Source: UBA5603 sp964501315 (lineage in GTDB: Bacteria > Bacillota_I > Bacilli_A > Izemoplasmatales > Hujiaoplasmataceae). From it: a DNA stretch of 46,366 nt. The notes beneath the pieces were generated by a model, which saw only the letters and a program-made list of their open reading frames with translations, ran no database searches and was not told the origin of the DNA. Positions 1 to 9,051 of the stretch are shown here, one piece after another; the first letter of the stretch is position 1; every line of letters starts with the position of its first letter. The DNA lies in the NCBI GenBank assembly GCA_964501315.1, contig CAZCSO010000013.1:1-46366 (forward strand), written 5' to 3'. The position numbers were made by a program, and so were the translations under genes.

Positions 1-2
1 TA

Positions 3-380
3 ATCGAACAACCCTTTAATTTCTTAAGTTATGATCCTCGCGTTCAAGATGGAACCTTTGCGTTTGCCATCGATGATTTGTTGGATACGACGGCTTTCGT
101 TAATTCGGTTGGTTACTTGATGATGACGTATGGTTTGTCTCAAGCCGATGCGGGCAACTTAGTCTACATGGCAGCATTCCATAATTTGACACCCGATCAA
201 ATCGTTAACCTTTACGGAGCAATGACTCAGTACTCGATGACGTGGCAACAAGCTTATCAAGCGCTTGGCTATACCGGTCAAGTAGAAGGCGAAGCTCGTT
301 ACATGGAAATCTCTGCGAGCGTTCCCGGTTTAGGACCGATCATCATGGTGACCGAATATTACGCTAGAACACCCGAATAA
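3..380 (+). CDS. C-terminal end of an unknown protein (cut by window start)
   Basis: The frame is open from the first complete codon at base 3 with no convincing start, so the gene begins before the window. About 125 residues are visible, ending in ITEYYARTPE-like sequence (MVTEYYARTPE). This part looks soluble and mildly amphipathic, with aromatic and Met-rich stretches (YLMMTYGLS, YGAMTQYSMTW) and no membrane segment. I do not recognise the family. A strong terminator follows the stop within 10 bases, so this is the last gene of its transcript. No function is proposed. Confidence 0.6.
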   Translation: MEQPFNFLSYDPRVQDGTFAFAIDDLLDTTAFVNSVGYLMMTYGLSQADAGNLVYMAAFHNLTPDQIVNLYGAMTQYSMTWQQAYQALGYTGQVEGEARYMEISASVPGLGPIIMVTEYYARTPE

Positions 381-385
381 AATAC

Positions 386-416
386 AAAAAGCTCCGAAAA
401 AATCGGAGCTTTTTTT
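386..416. terminator. Bidirectional intrinsic terminator between the unknown gene and rnj
   Basis: The perfect stem AGCTCCGA/TCGGAGCT has an A-rich loop. It is preceded by A5 and followed by T7, so it can act on both strands. It serves the plus-strand partial gene ending at 380 and the minus-strand rnj ending at 430. Confidence 0.9.
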
Positions 417-429
417 GTGTCGTTATTGT

Positions 430-2109
430 TTATAAAACCATGATGACGGGCATAATCATCGGTTGACGATTGGTTTTGTCAAGGATGTATTTTCCCAATG
501 TTTTGATCAATTCAGTCTTCATTCCGCTGATGTTTATTTTTTTACCAAAGGCGAGGTATTTATCGGTAACATCCAAGGAGAGCGTTTGAAGGGTCTTGAC
601 CATCGTTTCATTGTCTTTAAAGTAAATAAATCCTTTTGAGATAATGGTGGGGGTACAGATGACTTCTTTCCGTTCTTGATTGATGGTTAAGACAACCGAC
701 AACAAACCGTCTTCAGAAAGTTCCCGTCGGTCCTTGATGACTTGCGAACCAATCTCACCGATGGCAGCACCATCAACGTAGACGTCCGAAGTGGGAACTT
801 TTCCTTTGATTTCTCCTGTTTCAGCCGTTAAGGCAAGGACGTCTCCATTATCCATAATGAAAGTGTTTTCTTTGGGTATACCACAATCGATGGCCAATTG
901 GGCATGTTTCTTTAACATGCGGTATTCGCCGTGAATGGGCATGAAATATTTCGGATTCAAGAGCTTAATCATCAATTTTTGTTCATTTTGACTGGCGTGA
1001 CCCGAAGCGTGAACGTCCGCAAACGGCGATTGTGTCACAACGGTCGCTCCGGCTTTATAAAGCAGATTGATGGTCTTGTTGACGGATTCTTGGTTTCCGG
1101 GGATGGGTGAAGACGATAAGATAACGGTGTCGCCTGGAATCAACGATATTTGCTTATGCGAACCAGAGGCGATTCGTGATAAGGCCGATAACGGTTCGCC
1201 TTGCGATCCGGTACACAAAATGGTAATGTTGCTTTGTTTGATGTTGTCGACCTCACGTCCGTAGACGAACGTCCCTTTGGGGGCTTGAATGTAACCCATT
1301 TGAATGCCGACATCAATGTTTTTTTCCATCGAACGTCCGAACACGGCAATTTTTCGTTTTGTTTTGATGGACGCTTCAACGATTTGCTGGATTCTGTGAA
1401 CGTTGGAGGCAAAAGTTGCGATGATGACGCGGCCTTTAATGCTGTCAAACAGTTCATGGATGGTTTCTGATACCACTTTTTCAGAGGTTGTAAAGTCTTC
1501 CAATTCGACATTGGTCGAATCCGATAACAGACACAAAACACCCTTTTGACCAAGGTTGGCGATTTTGTGATAATTGGCGTCTTGAAACGTGGGTGTAAAG
1601 TCAAACTTAAAATCACCGGTATGAACGATGGTTCCTTCGGGAGTATGAATCGCCAGTCCGTGTGAATCCGGAATGGAGTGGTTGGTTTTGAAAAACTCGA
1701 TGGTTAAGGAGCCAACTTTGAGCGGTTGGTTTTCATGGTATTCGACCAAATTCGCCACCAAACCACGATGATCCTCCATTTTGTTTTTAATCAAACCGAT
1801 GGCAAGGCCATTGGCATAAATGACGGGAATCGAAACTTGACGCAATAAAAAGGGAATGGCGCCGATGTGGTCTTCGTGACCGTGGGTAATAATCAGGGCT
1901 TTGATTTTATCTTGATGCTCGATGAGATACGAATAATCAGGAATGACGTAGTCAATTCCCATTAAATATTCATCCGGAAAAAGCAAGCCAGCGTCAATAA
2001 TGATGAGATCGTCTTGATACTCAACGCAGTACATGTTTTTTCCAACTTCTCCTAAGCCACCAAGCGCAAAAATCCCGACTTCGTTAAAAGATTTCTTTTG
2101 ATTTTGCAT
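430..2109 (-). CDS. rnj: Ribonuclease J (5'-3' exo/endoribonuclease)
   Basis: This is a metallo-beta-lactamase/beta-CASP nuclease of 559 residues, close to B. subtilis RNase J1 (555). The zinc-binding motif HGHEDH is at residues 76-81. HTGDF and the beta-CASP HASGHAS motif follow, and the C-terminal domain is present. In the Bacillota RNase J matures rRNA and degrades mRNA 5'-3' in the cytoplasm. The start chosen is ATG at 2109 (MQNQKKSF), because homologues begin near FALGGLGEVGKN. An AAAGGA lies 15 bases upstream, which is a rather long spacer. An in-frame ATG 63 bases further upstream lies just next to the -10 box and would add residues unlike the family. It is divergent from priA with its own promoter. 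J1 and J2 cannot be told apart here. Confidence 0.95.
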   Translation of the reverse strand: MQNQKKSFNEVGIFALGGLGEVGKNMYCVEYQDDLIIIDAGLLFPDEYLMGIDYVIPDYSYLIEHQDKIKALIITHGHEDHIGAIPFLLRQVSIPVIYANGLAIGLIKNKMEDHRGLVANLVEYHENQPLKVGSLTIEFFKTNHSIPDSHGLAIHTPEGTIVHTGDFKFDFTPTFQDANYHKIANLGQKGVLCLLSDSTNVELEDFTTSEKVVSETIHELFDSIKGRVIIATFASNVHRIQQIVEASIKTKRKIAVFGRSMEKNIDVGIQMGYIQAPKGTFVYGREVDNIKQSNITILCTGSQGEPLSALSRIASGSHKQISLIPGDTVILSSSPIPGNQESVNKTINLLYKAGATVVTQSPFADVHASGHASQNEQKLMIKLLNPKYFMPIHGEYRMLKKHAQLAIDCGIPKENTFIMDNGDVLALTAETGEIKGKVPTSDVYVDGAAIGEIGSQVIKDRRELSEDGLLSVVLTINQERKEVICTPTIISKGFIYFKDNETMVKTLQTLSLDVTDKYLAFGKKINISGMKTELIKTLGKYILDKTNRQPMIMPVIMVL

Positions 2110-2163
2110 GGTGCTAAATATTAATCCTTTCTGTAGATGGAATGGGGTTGTTCTTGTTATGTA

Positions 2164-2192
2164 ATTATACACAATTATCGATTTGATTGCAA
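2164..2192 (-). promoter_or_regulatory. SigA-type promoter of rnj
   Basis: On the minus strand, TTGCAA (plus 2187-2192) and TATAAT (plus 2164-2169) are separated by exactly 17 bases. This gives a leader of about 50 bases before the ATG at 2109. Confidence 0.75.
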
Positions 2193-2276
2193 ACCATTGA
2201 GCCGTTTTTTACAAATAAAAACGCTTTTATTCTCATCAGACGATTCGGACTTACTCTTTAATTCGCAGGTTTTGTA

Positions 2277-2285
2277 TGGTATACT
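2277..2285 (+). promoter_or_regulatory. Extended -10 promoter of priA-fmt
   Basis: TGG followed by TATACT (2280-2285) is an extended -10 element. No good -35 is visible. Transcription would start about 7 bases downstream, almost at the ribosome binding site GAGGTGAG (2293-2300). Confidence 0.6.
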
Positions 2286-2304
2286 AATTATCGAGGTGAG
2301 ATGG

Positions 2305-4650
2305 ATGATCGCAAAAGTACTTGTGGATGTTCCTGTAAAAGCAGTAGATCGACTATTTGATTACGAAATTCCATCTGATTTCGAGTCAGTCCTAGAGATT
2401 GGCTCTCGTGTTATTGTTCCTTTTGGGAACCGTGATTTGATGGGATTTTGCTTGGATATTACCACTCAAAAGGATACCTTAAATCCCTTAAAACCGATTC
2501 GTTCGGTACTTGATATCGAACCCTATGTGACAAACGAATTAATTGAACTCGCCAAAACCGTTTCGATGGATACGACAACCGTCTTGATTCGTGTTTTGGA
2601 AACCATGATTCCTTCCGCTTTGAAAGCGGTCTATAAACCCAAACTAAAGGTGATCGATTCATCACGATTATCAAACGATCTTCGACTGTTATTCCGCTCT
2701 GGAGATCTAATTGATTTGAATGAAGAAGTCGCTCCTTTTTTGCGCGAAATCAAGAAAGCCATGCACGACAAACAAATCGAACAATACTACGATATTGTCT
2801 CAAAGTCAAAACCCAAGTTTCAACGCATGGTGCGATTGATTGACCCCAATTATCTGCCGAAGACTCAAAAACATTCGGACTATTTAAACTACCTTGCGCA
2901 ACAGCCCAATAAAGAAGCGTTGTTATCGGAATCCTTATCGGATACTAACTTGTCGCAATCGATTGTTCAAACATTAGAAAAGAAAAATGTCGTTTCCACA
3001 TTTGACCGGGAGATTTATCGAGAAATCGAAACGATTGAACCACCCAAAGATAAAGTCGTCGTATTGACCGATGAACAACGAAATGCGTTTGAACGCATGC
3101 GACAATCGCTGAATAAACGCGAATCGTTTTTATTGCACGGTGTAACTGGGTCTGGTAAAACCGAACTGTATTTAGCGATGATTGAAGATGTTTTAAAATC
3201 GGGTAAAGAAGTCATTTTTTTGGTTCCTGAAATTGCCCTTACGCCGATGATGGTTCAACGCTTTAAAGGCCGTTTTACCAATCAGGTGGCGATATTGCAT
3301 TCGGGGTTATCGATGGGAGAAAAATACGACGAATGGCGTAAAATTATTCGTAAAGAAGTTAAAATCGTCATTGGTGCACGTAGTGCGTGCTTCGCACCGT
3401 TTACCAACCTGGGGTTGATCATCATCGATGAATGTCATGAATCGACCTACAAACAAGACGACATGCCCAAATACTATGCCATCGATATTTGTCAACATCG
3501 TGCCGATTATTACCAAATCCCGATGATATTGGGATCCGCTACGCCGAATGTGGAAACGTATGCGCGATATAAGCGGGGATATTACACCTTAATTGAACTG
3601 CCTAATCGAGCTCAAAACGTGACGATGCCGACGGTGAAGCTCATCGATATGAAAGAGGAGTTTAAGTCGGGGAATTTATCGTTGTTATCAAAACCATTGC
3701 AAACGGCCATCGCTGATCGCTTGGAAAAACACGAACAGACGATGTTACTCATCAATCGACGCGGTTACGCTTCGTTTGTAATCTGTCGTCACTGTGGATA
3801 CGTTCCGATGTGTCCGAATTGTGATATATCACTCACGTATCATGAAGTCGAACATGCCATCAAATGCCATTATTGCGGCTATAAAGAACCTTTACCAAAG
3901 GTATGCCCGAAGTGCGGATCATCGGATTTGCAATTAATGGGTTCGGGCACCCAAAAAATCGAATCGGAGATTCAGGCATTATTTCCGCAAGCGACGCTTA
4001 TTCGCATGGACAACGATACAACGCGCACTAAAAATGCGCACGAAAAGTTGTTAAATTCGTTCGAAACACAAGGGAATATCTTGATCGGTACGCAGATGAT
4101 TGCCAAGGGATTGGACTACCCCAAAGTGACTTTAGTGGGGATTATTCAAGCTGACAGCAATCTTTATCAATCGGATTTTAGAGCACCTGAAAAAACGTTC
4201 CAGTTGATAGTTCAAGTGTCGGGAAGGGCAGGTCGCCATGAATTAAAGGGCGATGTTTTGGTTCAGGTATTTAATACCGATCATTATGCAATCAAGTATG
4301 CGGTCAATCAGGATTATCAAGGCTTTTACGATTATGAGATGCGAATTCGTAAACTTGCTCGCTACATTCCTTTTTACTTTTTGGTTCAAATTGAATGCAT
4401 GGGAGAGAACATCCGCGATTTGTTTTTAAGAGGAAAAGAAATCGTAAATCGTTTAAAATCAAGTTTATCATCCGAAGCCATTGTATTAGGGCCGGCATTG
4501 CCGCCGGTTGCCCGCATAAAAAATAAGTACCGATGTCAGTTGTTAATCAAGTATCGTAACGAACCGAATCTTGATGATGCTTTGTTTCAAATAGTGGATG
4601 ATTTTCAAACGAATGAGTTTTATCTTTCGATTGACAAATCACCGATGTAG
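2305..4650 (+). CDS. priA: Primosomal protein N' (replication restart helicase PriA)
   Basis: A 3'-5' superfamily 2 helicase of 781 residues that reloads the replisome at stalled forks. The N-terminal 3'-end-binding domain is followed by Walker A GVTGSGKTE (about residue 279), the DECH box (375-378), an inserted zinc-binding region with eight cysteines (CRHC, CPNC, CHYC, CPKC at about 494-540), and C-terminal helicase motifs GTQMIAKGLD and VSGRAGRHE. The start is ATG 2305 (MIAKVLVDVPV), set by GAGGTGAG just upstream and by the family N-terminus. The frame is open further upstream, but that stretch runs through the divergent promoters. fmt follows after 9 bases, as in the priA-def-fmt order of other Bacillota, but def is absent here. 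Confidence 0.97.
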   Translation: MIAKVLVDVPVKAVDRLFDYEIPSDFESVLEIGSRVIVPFGNRDLMGFCLDITTQKDTLNPLKPIRSVLDIEPYVTNELIELAKTVSMDTTTVLIRVLETMIPSALKAVYKPKLKVIDSSRLSNDLRLLFRSGDLIDLNEEVAPFLREIKKAMHDKQIEQYYDIVSKSKPKFQRMVRLIDPNYLPKTQKHSDYLNYLAQQPNKEALLSESLSDTNLSQSIVQTLEKKNVVSTFDREIYREIETIEPPKDKVVVLTDEQRNAFERMRQSLNKRESFLLHGVTGSGKTELYLAMIEDVLKSGKEVIFLVPEIALTPMMVQRFKGRFTNQVAILHSGLSMGEKYDEWRKIIRKEVKIVIGARSACFAPFTNLGLIIIDECHESTYKQDDMPKYYAIDICQHRADYYQIPMILGSATPNVETYARYKRGYYTLIELPNRAQNVTMPTVKLIDMKEEFKSGNLSLLSKPLQTAIADRLEKHEQTMLLINRRGYASFVICRHCGYVPMCPNCDISLTYHEVEHAIKCHYCGYKEPLPKVCPKCGSSDLQLMGSGTQKIESEIQALFPQATLIRMDNDTTRTKNAHEKLLNSFETQGNILIGTQMIAKGLDYPKVTLVGIIQADSNLYQSDFRAPEKTFQLIVQVSGRAGRHELKGDVLVQVFNTDHYAIKYAVNQDYQGFYDYEMRIRKLARYIPFYFLVQIECMGENIRDLFLRGKEIVNRLKSSLSSEAIVLGPALPPVARIKNKYRCQLLIKYRNEPNLDDALFQIVDDFQTNEFYLSIDKSPM

Positions 4651-4659
4651 AGGTGACAT

Positions 4660-5601
4660 ATGCGTATAGTATTTATGGGTACGACTGACTTTTCAGTCAC
4701 ACTATTATGTGAACTAATGAACCATCATACCATTGAACTGGTGGTGACACAACCGGACCGGCCGTTTGGAAGAAAACAAACCTTAAAAATGCCACCGGTA
4801 AAAGAAATTGCTTTGGCGAAGGGACTCCCCGTTTTCCAACCAGAAAAAATCAAGTTGGATTATCAACCCATTCTGGATACAAAAGCCGATATAATCGTCG
4901 TAGCCGCTTACGGTCAGATGATACCGAAGGCTTTGCTCAATGGCGCCCCTTATGGATGCATCAACGTTCACGCTTCGTTATTGCCGAAGTATCGGGGCGG
5001 ATCGCCCATGCACACCGCCATAAAAAACGGTGAACGTGTGACCGGCGTGACGATTATGAAGATGGTGATGAAAATGGACGCTGGCGATATATATGATCAA
5101 GCAGAAGTACCGATTGAGGAAACCGACGATGTCGGCATCTTGGAACAAAAGCTGGCCGTATTAGGTGGAAAACGATTGGTTCATGTACTATCCGAACTTG
5201 AACATAATACCGCTCAAGCTCACCCTCAAGACGAGGCGTTAGTGACCTTTGCGTGGAACATCAAACCGGAAGAAGAACGGTTGAATTTTAACCAAACGAC
5301 CGAATCGCTTTATGATCATGTTCGAGCATATCATCCATGGCCTTTGACGTATCTTGAAATCGACGGAAACGTTATAAAAGTACTTTCGGTTTCAAAGGAT
5401 TATTCGCACGGGGTAGACGACGAATTGATCCCTCCTGGCGAGATTGTTCATGTGCATAAAGGCGACGTCGGAATCAAAACGCTCGACGGACGACTCTATC
5501 TAAAAATCATTCAACCTTCGGGAAGAAACCCGATGGCCATGAAAGATTACATGAATGGTGCCGGAAAATCGGTGTTTGTTGTCGGAAAACGCATAAAATA
5601 A
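4660..5601 (+). CDS. fmt: Methionyl-tRNA formyltransferase
   Basis: Transfers formyl from 10-formyl-THF to Met-tRNAfMet for translation initiation. The 313 residues match the family length. The N-terminal formyltransferase fold carries INVHASLLPKYRG (Asn102, His104) and MDAGDIY with Asp143, which correspond to the catalytic Asn/His/Asp set. A C-terminal OB-like domain ends the protein. ATG follows GAGGTGACAT, and the gap to priA is 9 bases, so the two are cotranscribed. The usual neighbours def and rsmB are not here. No terminator is seen downstream, but the next gene has its own promoter. Confidence 0.97.
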   Translation: MRIVFMGTTDFSVTLLCELMNHHTIELVVTQPDRPFGRKQTLKMPPVKEIALAKGLPVFQPEKIKLDYQPILDTKADIIVVAAYGQMIPKALLNGAPYGCINVHASLLPKYRGGSPMHTAIKNGERVTGVTIMKMVMKMDAGDIYDQAEVPIEETDDVGILEQKLAVLGGKRLVHVLSELEHNTAQAHPQDEALVTFAWNIKPEEERLNFNQTTESLYDHVRAYHPWPLTYLEIDGNVIKVLSVSKDYSHGVDDELIPPGEIVHVHKGDVGIKTLDGRLYLKIIQPSGRNPMAMKDYMNGAGKSVFVVGKRIK

Positions 5602-5622
5602 TGTCATTTCATCATTTTTATA

Positions 5623-5631
5623 TGGTATAAT
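5623..5631 (+). promoter_or_regulatory. Extended -10 promoter of the pgpA-like gene
   Basis: TGG plus TATAAT (5626-5631) lies 51 bases before the ATG. The only -35 candidate is a poor TGTCAT-like hexamer about 18 bases upstream. The start codon itself is preceded by an excellent GAGGAGG. Confidence 0.6.
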
Positions 5632-5682
5632 TAATAATTAACCCTAAGTATTTTTTTCATCGCAGGATGAGGAGGAAACCTT

Positions 5683-6243
5683 ATGAATCGACAAAAAAAT
5701 CTATTTTCACGAGAAGAAATGTATAACATGAATGTTGAGAAATTGACCGAGCGCGGTGTGAGTGTCAGAGACATCGCTGAGATCGCATTTCGTCAACAAT
5801 CACGTTGGAAACCGGAAATTTCGATGCTCGAATGTGTCGAATCCGTCGAAAAGATATTGTCTTTAAGAGATGTCTTTCATTTGTTGCAATTAGGAGCGGA
5901 AATCGATCGTTTGACCGAAGAAAAGGCATTTAAGGGTCCTATCCAAGAAATTCTTGCTTCCGATCTCGGAATGTTTGGCATTGATGAATTGTTTGGTTTG
6001 GAATTAGCAGGTCTTTATGGAACCATTGGTAAAACCAATTTTGGTGACATTGATGTCAATAAACCGCTGATTGTATCGGATTTGAACGATGCAGGGAAGC
6101 ATAAGGAAGGCGTATGTCATACGTTTTTGGATGACATCGTCGGGGCAATTGCCGCTGCGGCATCCACACGTGTGGCTCAAATCGAAAACGAATTAGAAGC
6201 CAAAAAAGATCCGAAAATTATCGAAGAACCCAAATTATTCTAA
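5683..6243 (+). CDS. Phosphatidylglycerophosphatase A family protein (YutG-like)
   Basis: The 186 residues match the cytosolic Bacillota branch of the PgpA family. Conserved segments include LTERGVSVRDIAEIAF near the N-terminus, ECVESVEKILSLRDV, the GMFGIDELFGLELAGLYG stretch, and the C-terminal CHTFLDDIVGAIAAAA with acidic residues. PgpA enzymes dephosphorylate phosphatidylglycerophosphate to phosphatidylglycerol. Whether YutG-type members do this is less certain, since they lack the membrane segments of the E. coli enzyme. It is followed 32 bases later by a membrane-protein gene with a strong ribosome binding site, probably in one operon running through metK. Confidence 0.82.
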   Translation: MNRQKNLFSREEMYNMNVEKLTERGVSVRDIAEIAFRQQSRWKPEISMLECVESVEKILSLRDVFHLLQLGAEIDRLTEEKAFKGPIQEILASDLGMFGIDELFGLELAGLYGTIGKTNFGDIDVNKPLIVSDLNDAGKHKEGVCHTFLDDIVGAIAAAASTRVAQIENELEAKKDPKIIEEPKLF

Positions 6244-6275
6244 TCGATTCGAAATAAAGCGAAGGAGGTGAGGTT

Positions 6276-7877
6276 ATGGATAACCGCGAAAAGACGCTCG
6301 ATGAATTCTTTCGGAAAAACGATACAACCCAAAAACGAAAATTTCAAAAAGACGTTCATCGCCCAAAAACTGAGAAAATCGATGAGTATTTTCAATCAGT
6401 CGCGGCTACAAAACCAAAAAGCAAAAAATCCTTTGCGGAAAAATGGGTTGATTTCTTCAAATTAACGTCGTATAAAAAACAATTTGACGAAACCAAAACC
6501 TCTACGAATACCTCCGAACAAGATTTTGTTAAACCCAATAAACGGACTGATCTATGGCACCGTATAGGGTTAATCTTGGTCAATCTCTTCAGCTTTGAAG
6601 CAGGCGTCGATATCCTCGATGAAACCTCAGTTCTCTACCGCAAAAACCTCGTGATTAAAAACATCCTGTTTGTGACGAACATCGTGTTCTTAATCTTCAC
6701 CATGATTGGCTCTGAGGGGGTTAATCTTCCCATCAATTTAATCCTGTCGTTTATCTTTTTTCTGGTGATGTTTTTTACCAATCTATCGATTAAAAAAATC
6801 ATTCATGAAGAACCGAAAACATTGCAAAAACAACAAATGGCCGAATACATCTCAGCCATCTACATCCTGATGATGGCCATTGTCGTCTTTATCAAACTTA
6901 GACTGACGATTGGTTCGTCGACCGAACCTCCGTTCTTTAGCATCGCTTTGGCAGGGTATTCGCTCATCTACTTTTCACTGGTTGTTTTAGCGCTCTATCA
7001 AGACTCAAAACTTCTTAAGCTGATGTTTAAAATAGCGATTATTCTGATGACGATTGTTCATGTGACGATTCTTTATCCCGTCATCTTGTATGCCAACGAT
7101 TTTTCGACCCTGATCAATTACGTTCGCGGTCCCATTATCACGGATATTATATTAAGAACGCTGATTTTAGCGATATTTATGATAGCTTTGTATTCAACAG
7201 CGAAAATCACCGAAGACATGAATACCAAGCGCAAGACCGAGTTAATCAAACGTCGTGCCATGGAAAAAGATTTTAAGACCGTTGTATCTGATGTTTTTGA
7301 TGTCATCAGCGTCTACAAACGTCCCGGTAGTGCCGATTATGATATTGCTTATGAATCGTCGGCGAAACGGGTCGCAGATTTAGCTTCACGTTTGGGTAAT
7401 TACCTTGGATTCTCGCCGAAATTATGCAAAGAAATCTTTGATTTCTCCACCATCCACGTCGATAAAAATTCGTTGTTATCGTTGGATGAATACAATCAAA
7501 AAGAAGTTCTTGATGAAGCTGATTTTATCAAAATCCGTGAAAAAACAATTGTCGGTTCCATCATTATCAAACGCCTTCAATTAGATCAGAAGGCCGAAGA
7601 AATCGTGCGGGCTCATTTTGAAAAAACAGCGGATTCCGATTTTATCAAAGAAATGAACGGGATTCAAAACAACCGCGAATCACAAGTCATTTTGCTGGCG
7701 CACTTGTACGAGATACTGCGTCAAGACCGAAATTACAAACGCGGGTTAAAGCACCAACGCGCAATGGACTTACTACAACTTGAATTTTACCCATATTTTG
7801 ATTCGCAAATACTCGATCGTTTCATTAAATACGGCGACGATTTTGAGTCCTTATATTATAAATTAACCAAAGAATAG
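6276..7877 (+). CDS. Six-TM membrane protein with a degenerate HD-GYP-like domain
   Basis: 533 residues. A basic cytoplasmic N-terminus (1-120) has two similar short motifs, TLDEFF (7-12) and KIDEYF (34-39). Six hydrophobic helices follow at about 128-144, 152-171, 190-207, 222-241, 248-272 and 287-308. The C-terminal 170 residues follow the HD-GYP pattern: AKRVADLASRLGNYLGFS, then the place of the HD motif (FSTIHVDK), then IREKTIVGSIIIKRL, IVRAHFEK in place of the HHE motif, and LAHLYEILRQDRNYKRGL in place of the VADxYDAL...RPYR segment. The metal-binding His-Asp pair, the second His of HHE and the GYP loop are missing, so c-di-GMP hydrolysis is unlikely. A binding or signalling role is inferred. 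AAGGAGGTGAGG sets the start. metK follows after 10 bases. Confidence 0.7.
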   Translation: MDNREKTLDEFFRKNDTTQKRKFQKDVHRPKTEKIDEYFQSVAATKPKSKKSFAEKWVDFFKLTSYKKQFDETKTSTNTSEQDFVKPNKRTDLWHRIGLILVNLFSFEAGVDILDETSVLYRKNLVIKNILFVTNIVFLIFTMIGSEGVNLPINLILSFIFFLVMFFTNLSIKKIIHEEPKTLQKQQMAEYISAIYILMMAIVVFIKLRLTIGSSTEPPFFSIALAGYSLIYFSLVVLALYQDSKLLKLMFKIAIILMTIVHVTILYPVILYANDFSTLINYVRGPIITDIILRTLILAIFMIALYSTAKITEDMNTKRKTELIKRRAMEKDFKTVVSDVFDVISVYKRPGSADYDIAYESSAKRVADLASRLGNYLGFSPKLCKEIFDFSTIHVDKNSLLSLDEYNQKEVLDEADFIKIREKTIVGSIIIKRLQLDQKAEEIVRAHFEKTADSDFIKEMNGIQNNRESQVILLAHLYEILRQDRNYKRGLKHQRAMDLLQLEFYPYFDSQILDRFIKYGDDFESLYYKLTKE

Positions 7878-7887
7878 GAGTTTTACC

Positions 7888-9048
7888 ATGTATCGATTTT
7901 TTACTTCAGAATCGGTGACCGAGGGTCATCCCGACAAAATCGCCGATCAAATCAGTGATGCCATTTTAGATGCCATTTTAACCGACGATCCCAACGCTCG
8001 TGTCGCTTGTGAGACGTTGGTCACGACGGGATTGGTTTTGGTTGCGGGGGAAATTACCACAACCACGTATGTCGATATCCAAAAAATAGTACGAGCCAAA
8101 GTCACCGAAATCGGATATGACCGTGGGAAGTATGGATTTGACGCCGAGAATTTAGCGGTTTTAGTTTCCATCAACAGTCAATCTCCGGATATTGCCATGG
8201 GCGTTGACGACTCCGTCGGCCATGAACAAGGCGCAGGCGATCAAGGCATGATGTTTGGGTACGCAACCAATGAAACTCCTGAATACATGCCCATCACCAT
8301 TGTTTTGGCGCATCGTTTGGCAAAACGATTGGCAGAAGTCCGCAAAAATGGAACGCTATCGTATTTGCGTCCCGACGGAAAAACACAAGTAACCTGTGAA
8401 TATAACGACGATGGCAGTCTCAAACGCGTCGATAAAGTATTGGTTTCTTGTCAGCACAGCCCGCAAGTAACCAACGATGTCATCTACAACGATATTGTCA
8501 ACCACGTCATCAAGGCCATTATTCCAAGCAATTACATGGATGAATCCACGGAGATTTTGGTCAATCCTACGGGACGATTCGTTATTGGCGGTCCATCGGG
8601 AGATTCGGGTTTGACCGGCAGAAAAATTATCGTTGATACCTACGGGGGTCGCGCTCATCACGGTGGCGGAGCATTCTCTGGAAAAGATCCGTCTAAAGTT
8701 GACCGATCAGCGGCATACGCTGCCCGTCATGTGGCAAAGAATCTTGTCGCAGCGGGATTGGCCGATGAAGTAGAAATTCAGATTTCGTATGCCATTGGCG
8801 TTGCGAAACCCACGTCCATTGGCGTCAACAGTTTTTCGACGGGAAAACTGTCGGATCAAGAATTAAGCGAAATTGTTCAAAAACATTTTGATCTCCGGCC
8901 CAAAGCCATTATTGATCAACTGAACTTAAAACAACCCATTTATTGTCAAACGGCCGCATACGGACACTTTGGTCGTACCGACTTGGATCTTCCATGGGAA
9001 CGACTGGATAAAGTCGACGAACTAAAAGCGTACTGTCCAAGGAAATAG
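7888..9048 (+). CDS. metK: S-adenosylmethionine synthase
   Basis: Makes SAM from methionine and ATP. The 386 residues are of normal length and all signature segments are present: ATP-binding GHPDKIADQISDAIL near the N-terminus, the GAGDQGMMFGYA hexapeptide region, and the C-terminal GGGAFSGKDPSKVDRSAAY. AGGAG lies 8 bases before the ATG. No SAM riboswitch precedes it; only 10 bases separate it from the upstream membrane-protein gene, so it appears to be transcribed from promoters further upstream. A LemA-like gene follows with almost no spacing. Confidence 0.98.
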   Translation: MYRFFTSESVTEGHPDKIADQISDAILDAILTDDPNARVACETLVTTGLVLVAGEITTTTYVDIQKIVRAKVTEIGYDRGKYGFDAENLAVLVSINSQSPDIAMGVDDSVGHEQGAGDQGMMFGYATNETPEYMPITIVLAHRLAKRLAEVRKNGTLSYLRPDGKTQVTCEYNDDGSLKRVDKVLVSCQHSPQVTNDVIYNDIVNHVIKAIIPSNYMDESTEILVNPTGRFVIGGPSGDSGLTGRKIIVDTYGGRAHHGGGAFSGKDPSKVDRSAAYAARHVAKNLVAAGLADEVEIQISYAIGVAKPTSIGVNSFSTGKLSDQELSEIVQKHFDLRPKAIIDQLNLKQPIYCQTAAYGHFGRTDLDLPWERLDKVDELKAYCPRK

Positions 9049-9051
9049 GTG

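Noticed and set aside
1140..1616. 158-codon open frame on the minus strand inside rnj
   Set aside because: It lies wholly within the RNase J gene in another frame, has no family resemblance and no ribosome binding site.
7830..7888. Possible SAM riboswitch ahead of metK
   Set aside because: Only 10 bases separate metK from the upstream gene, and no SAM-I-like core is visible.
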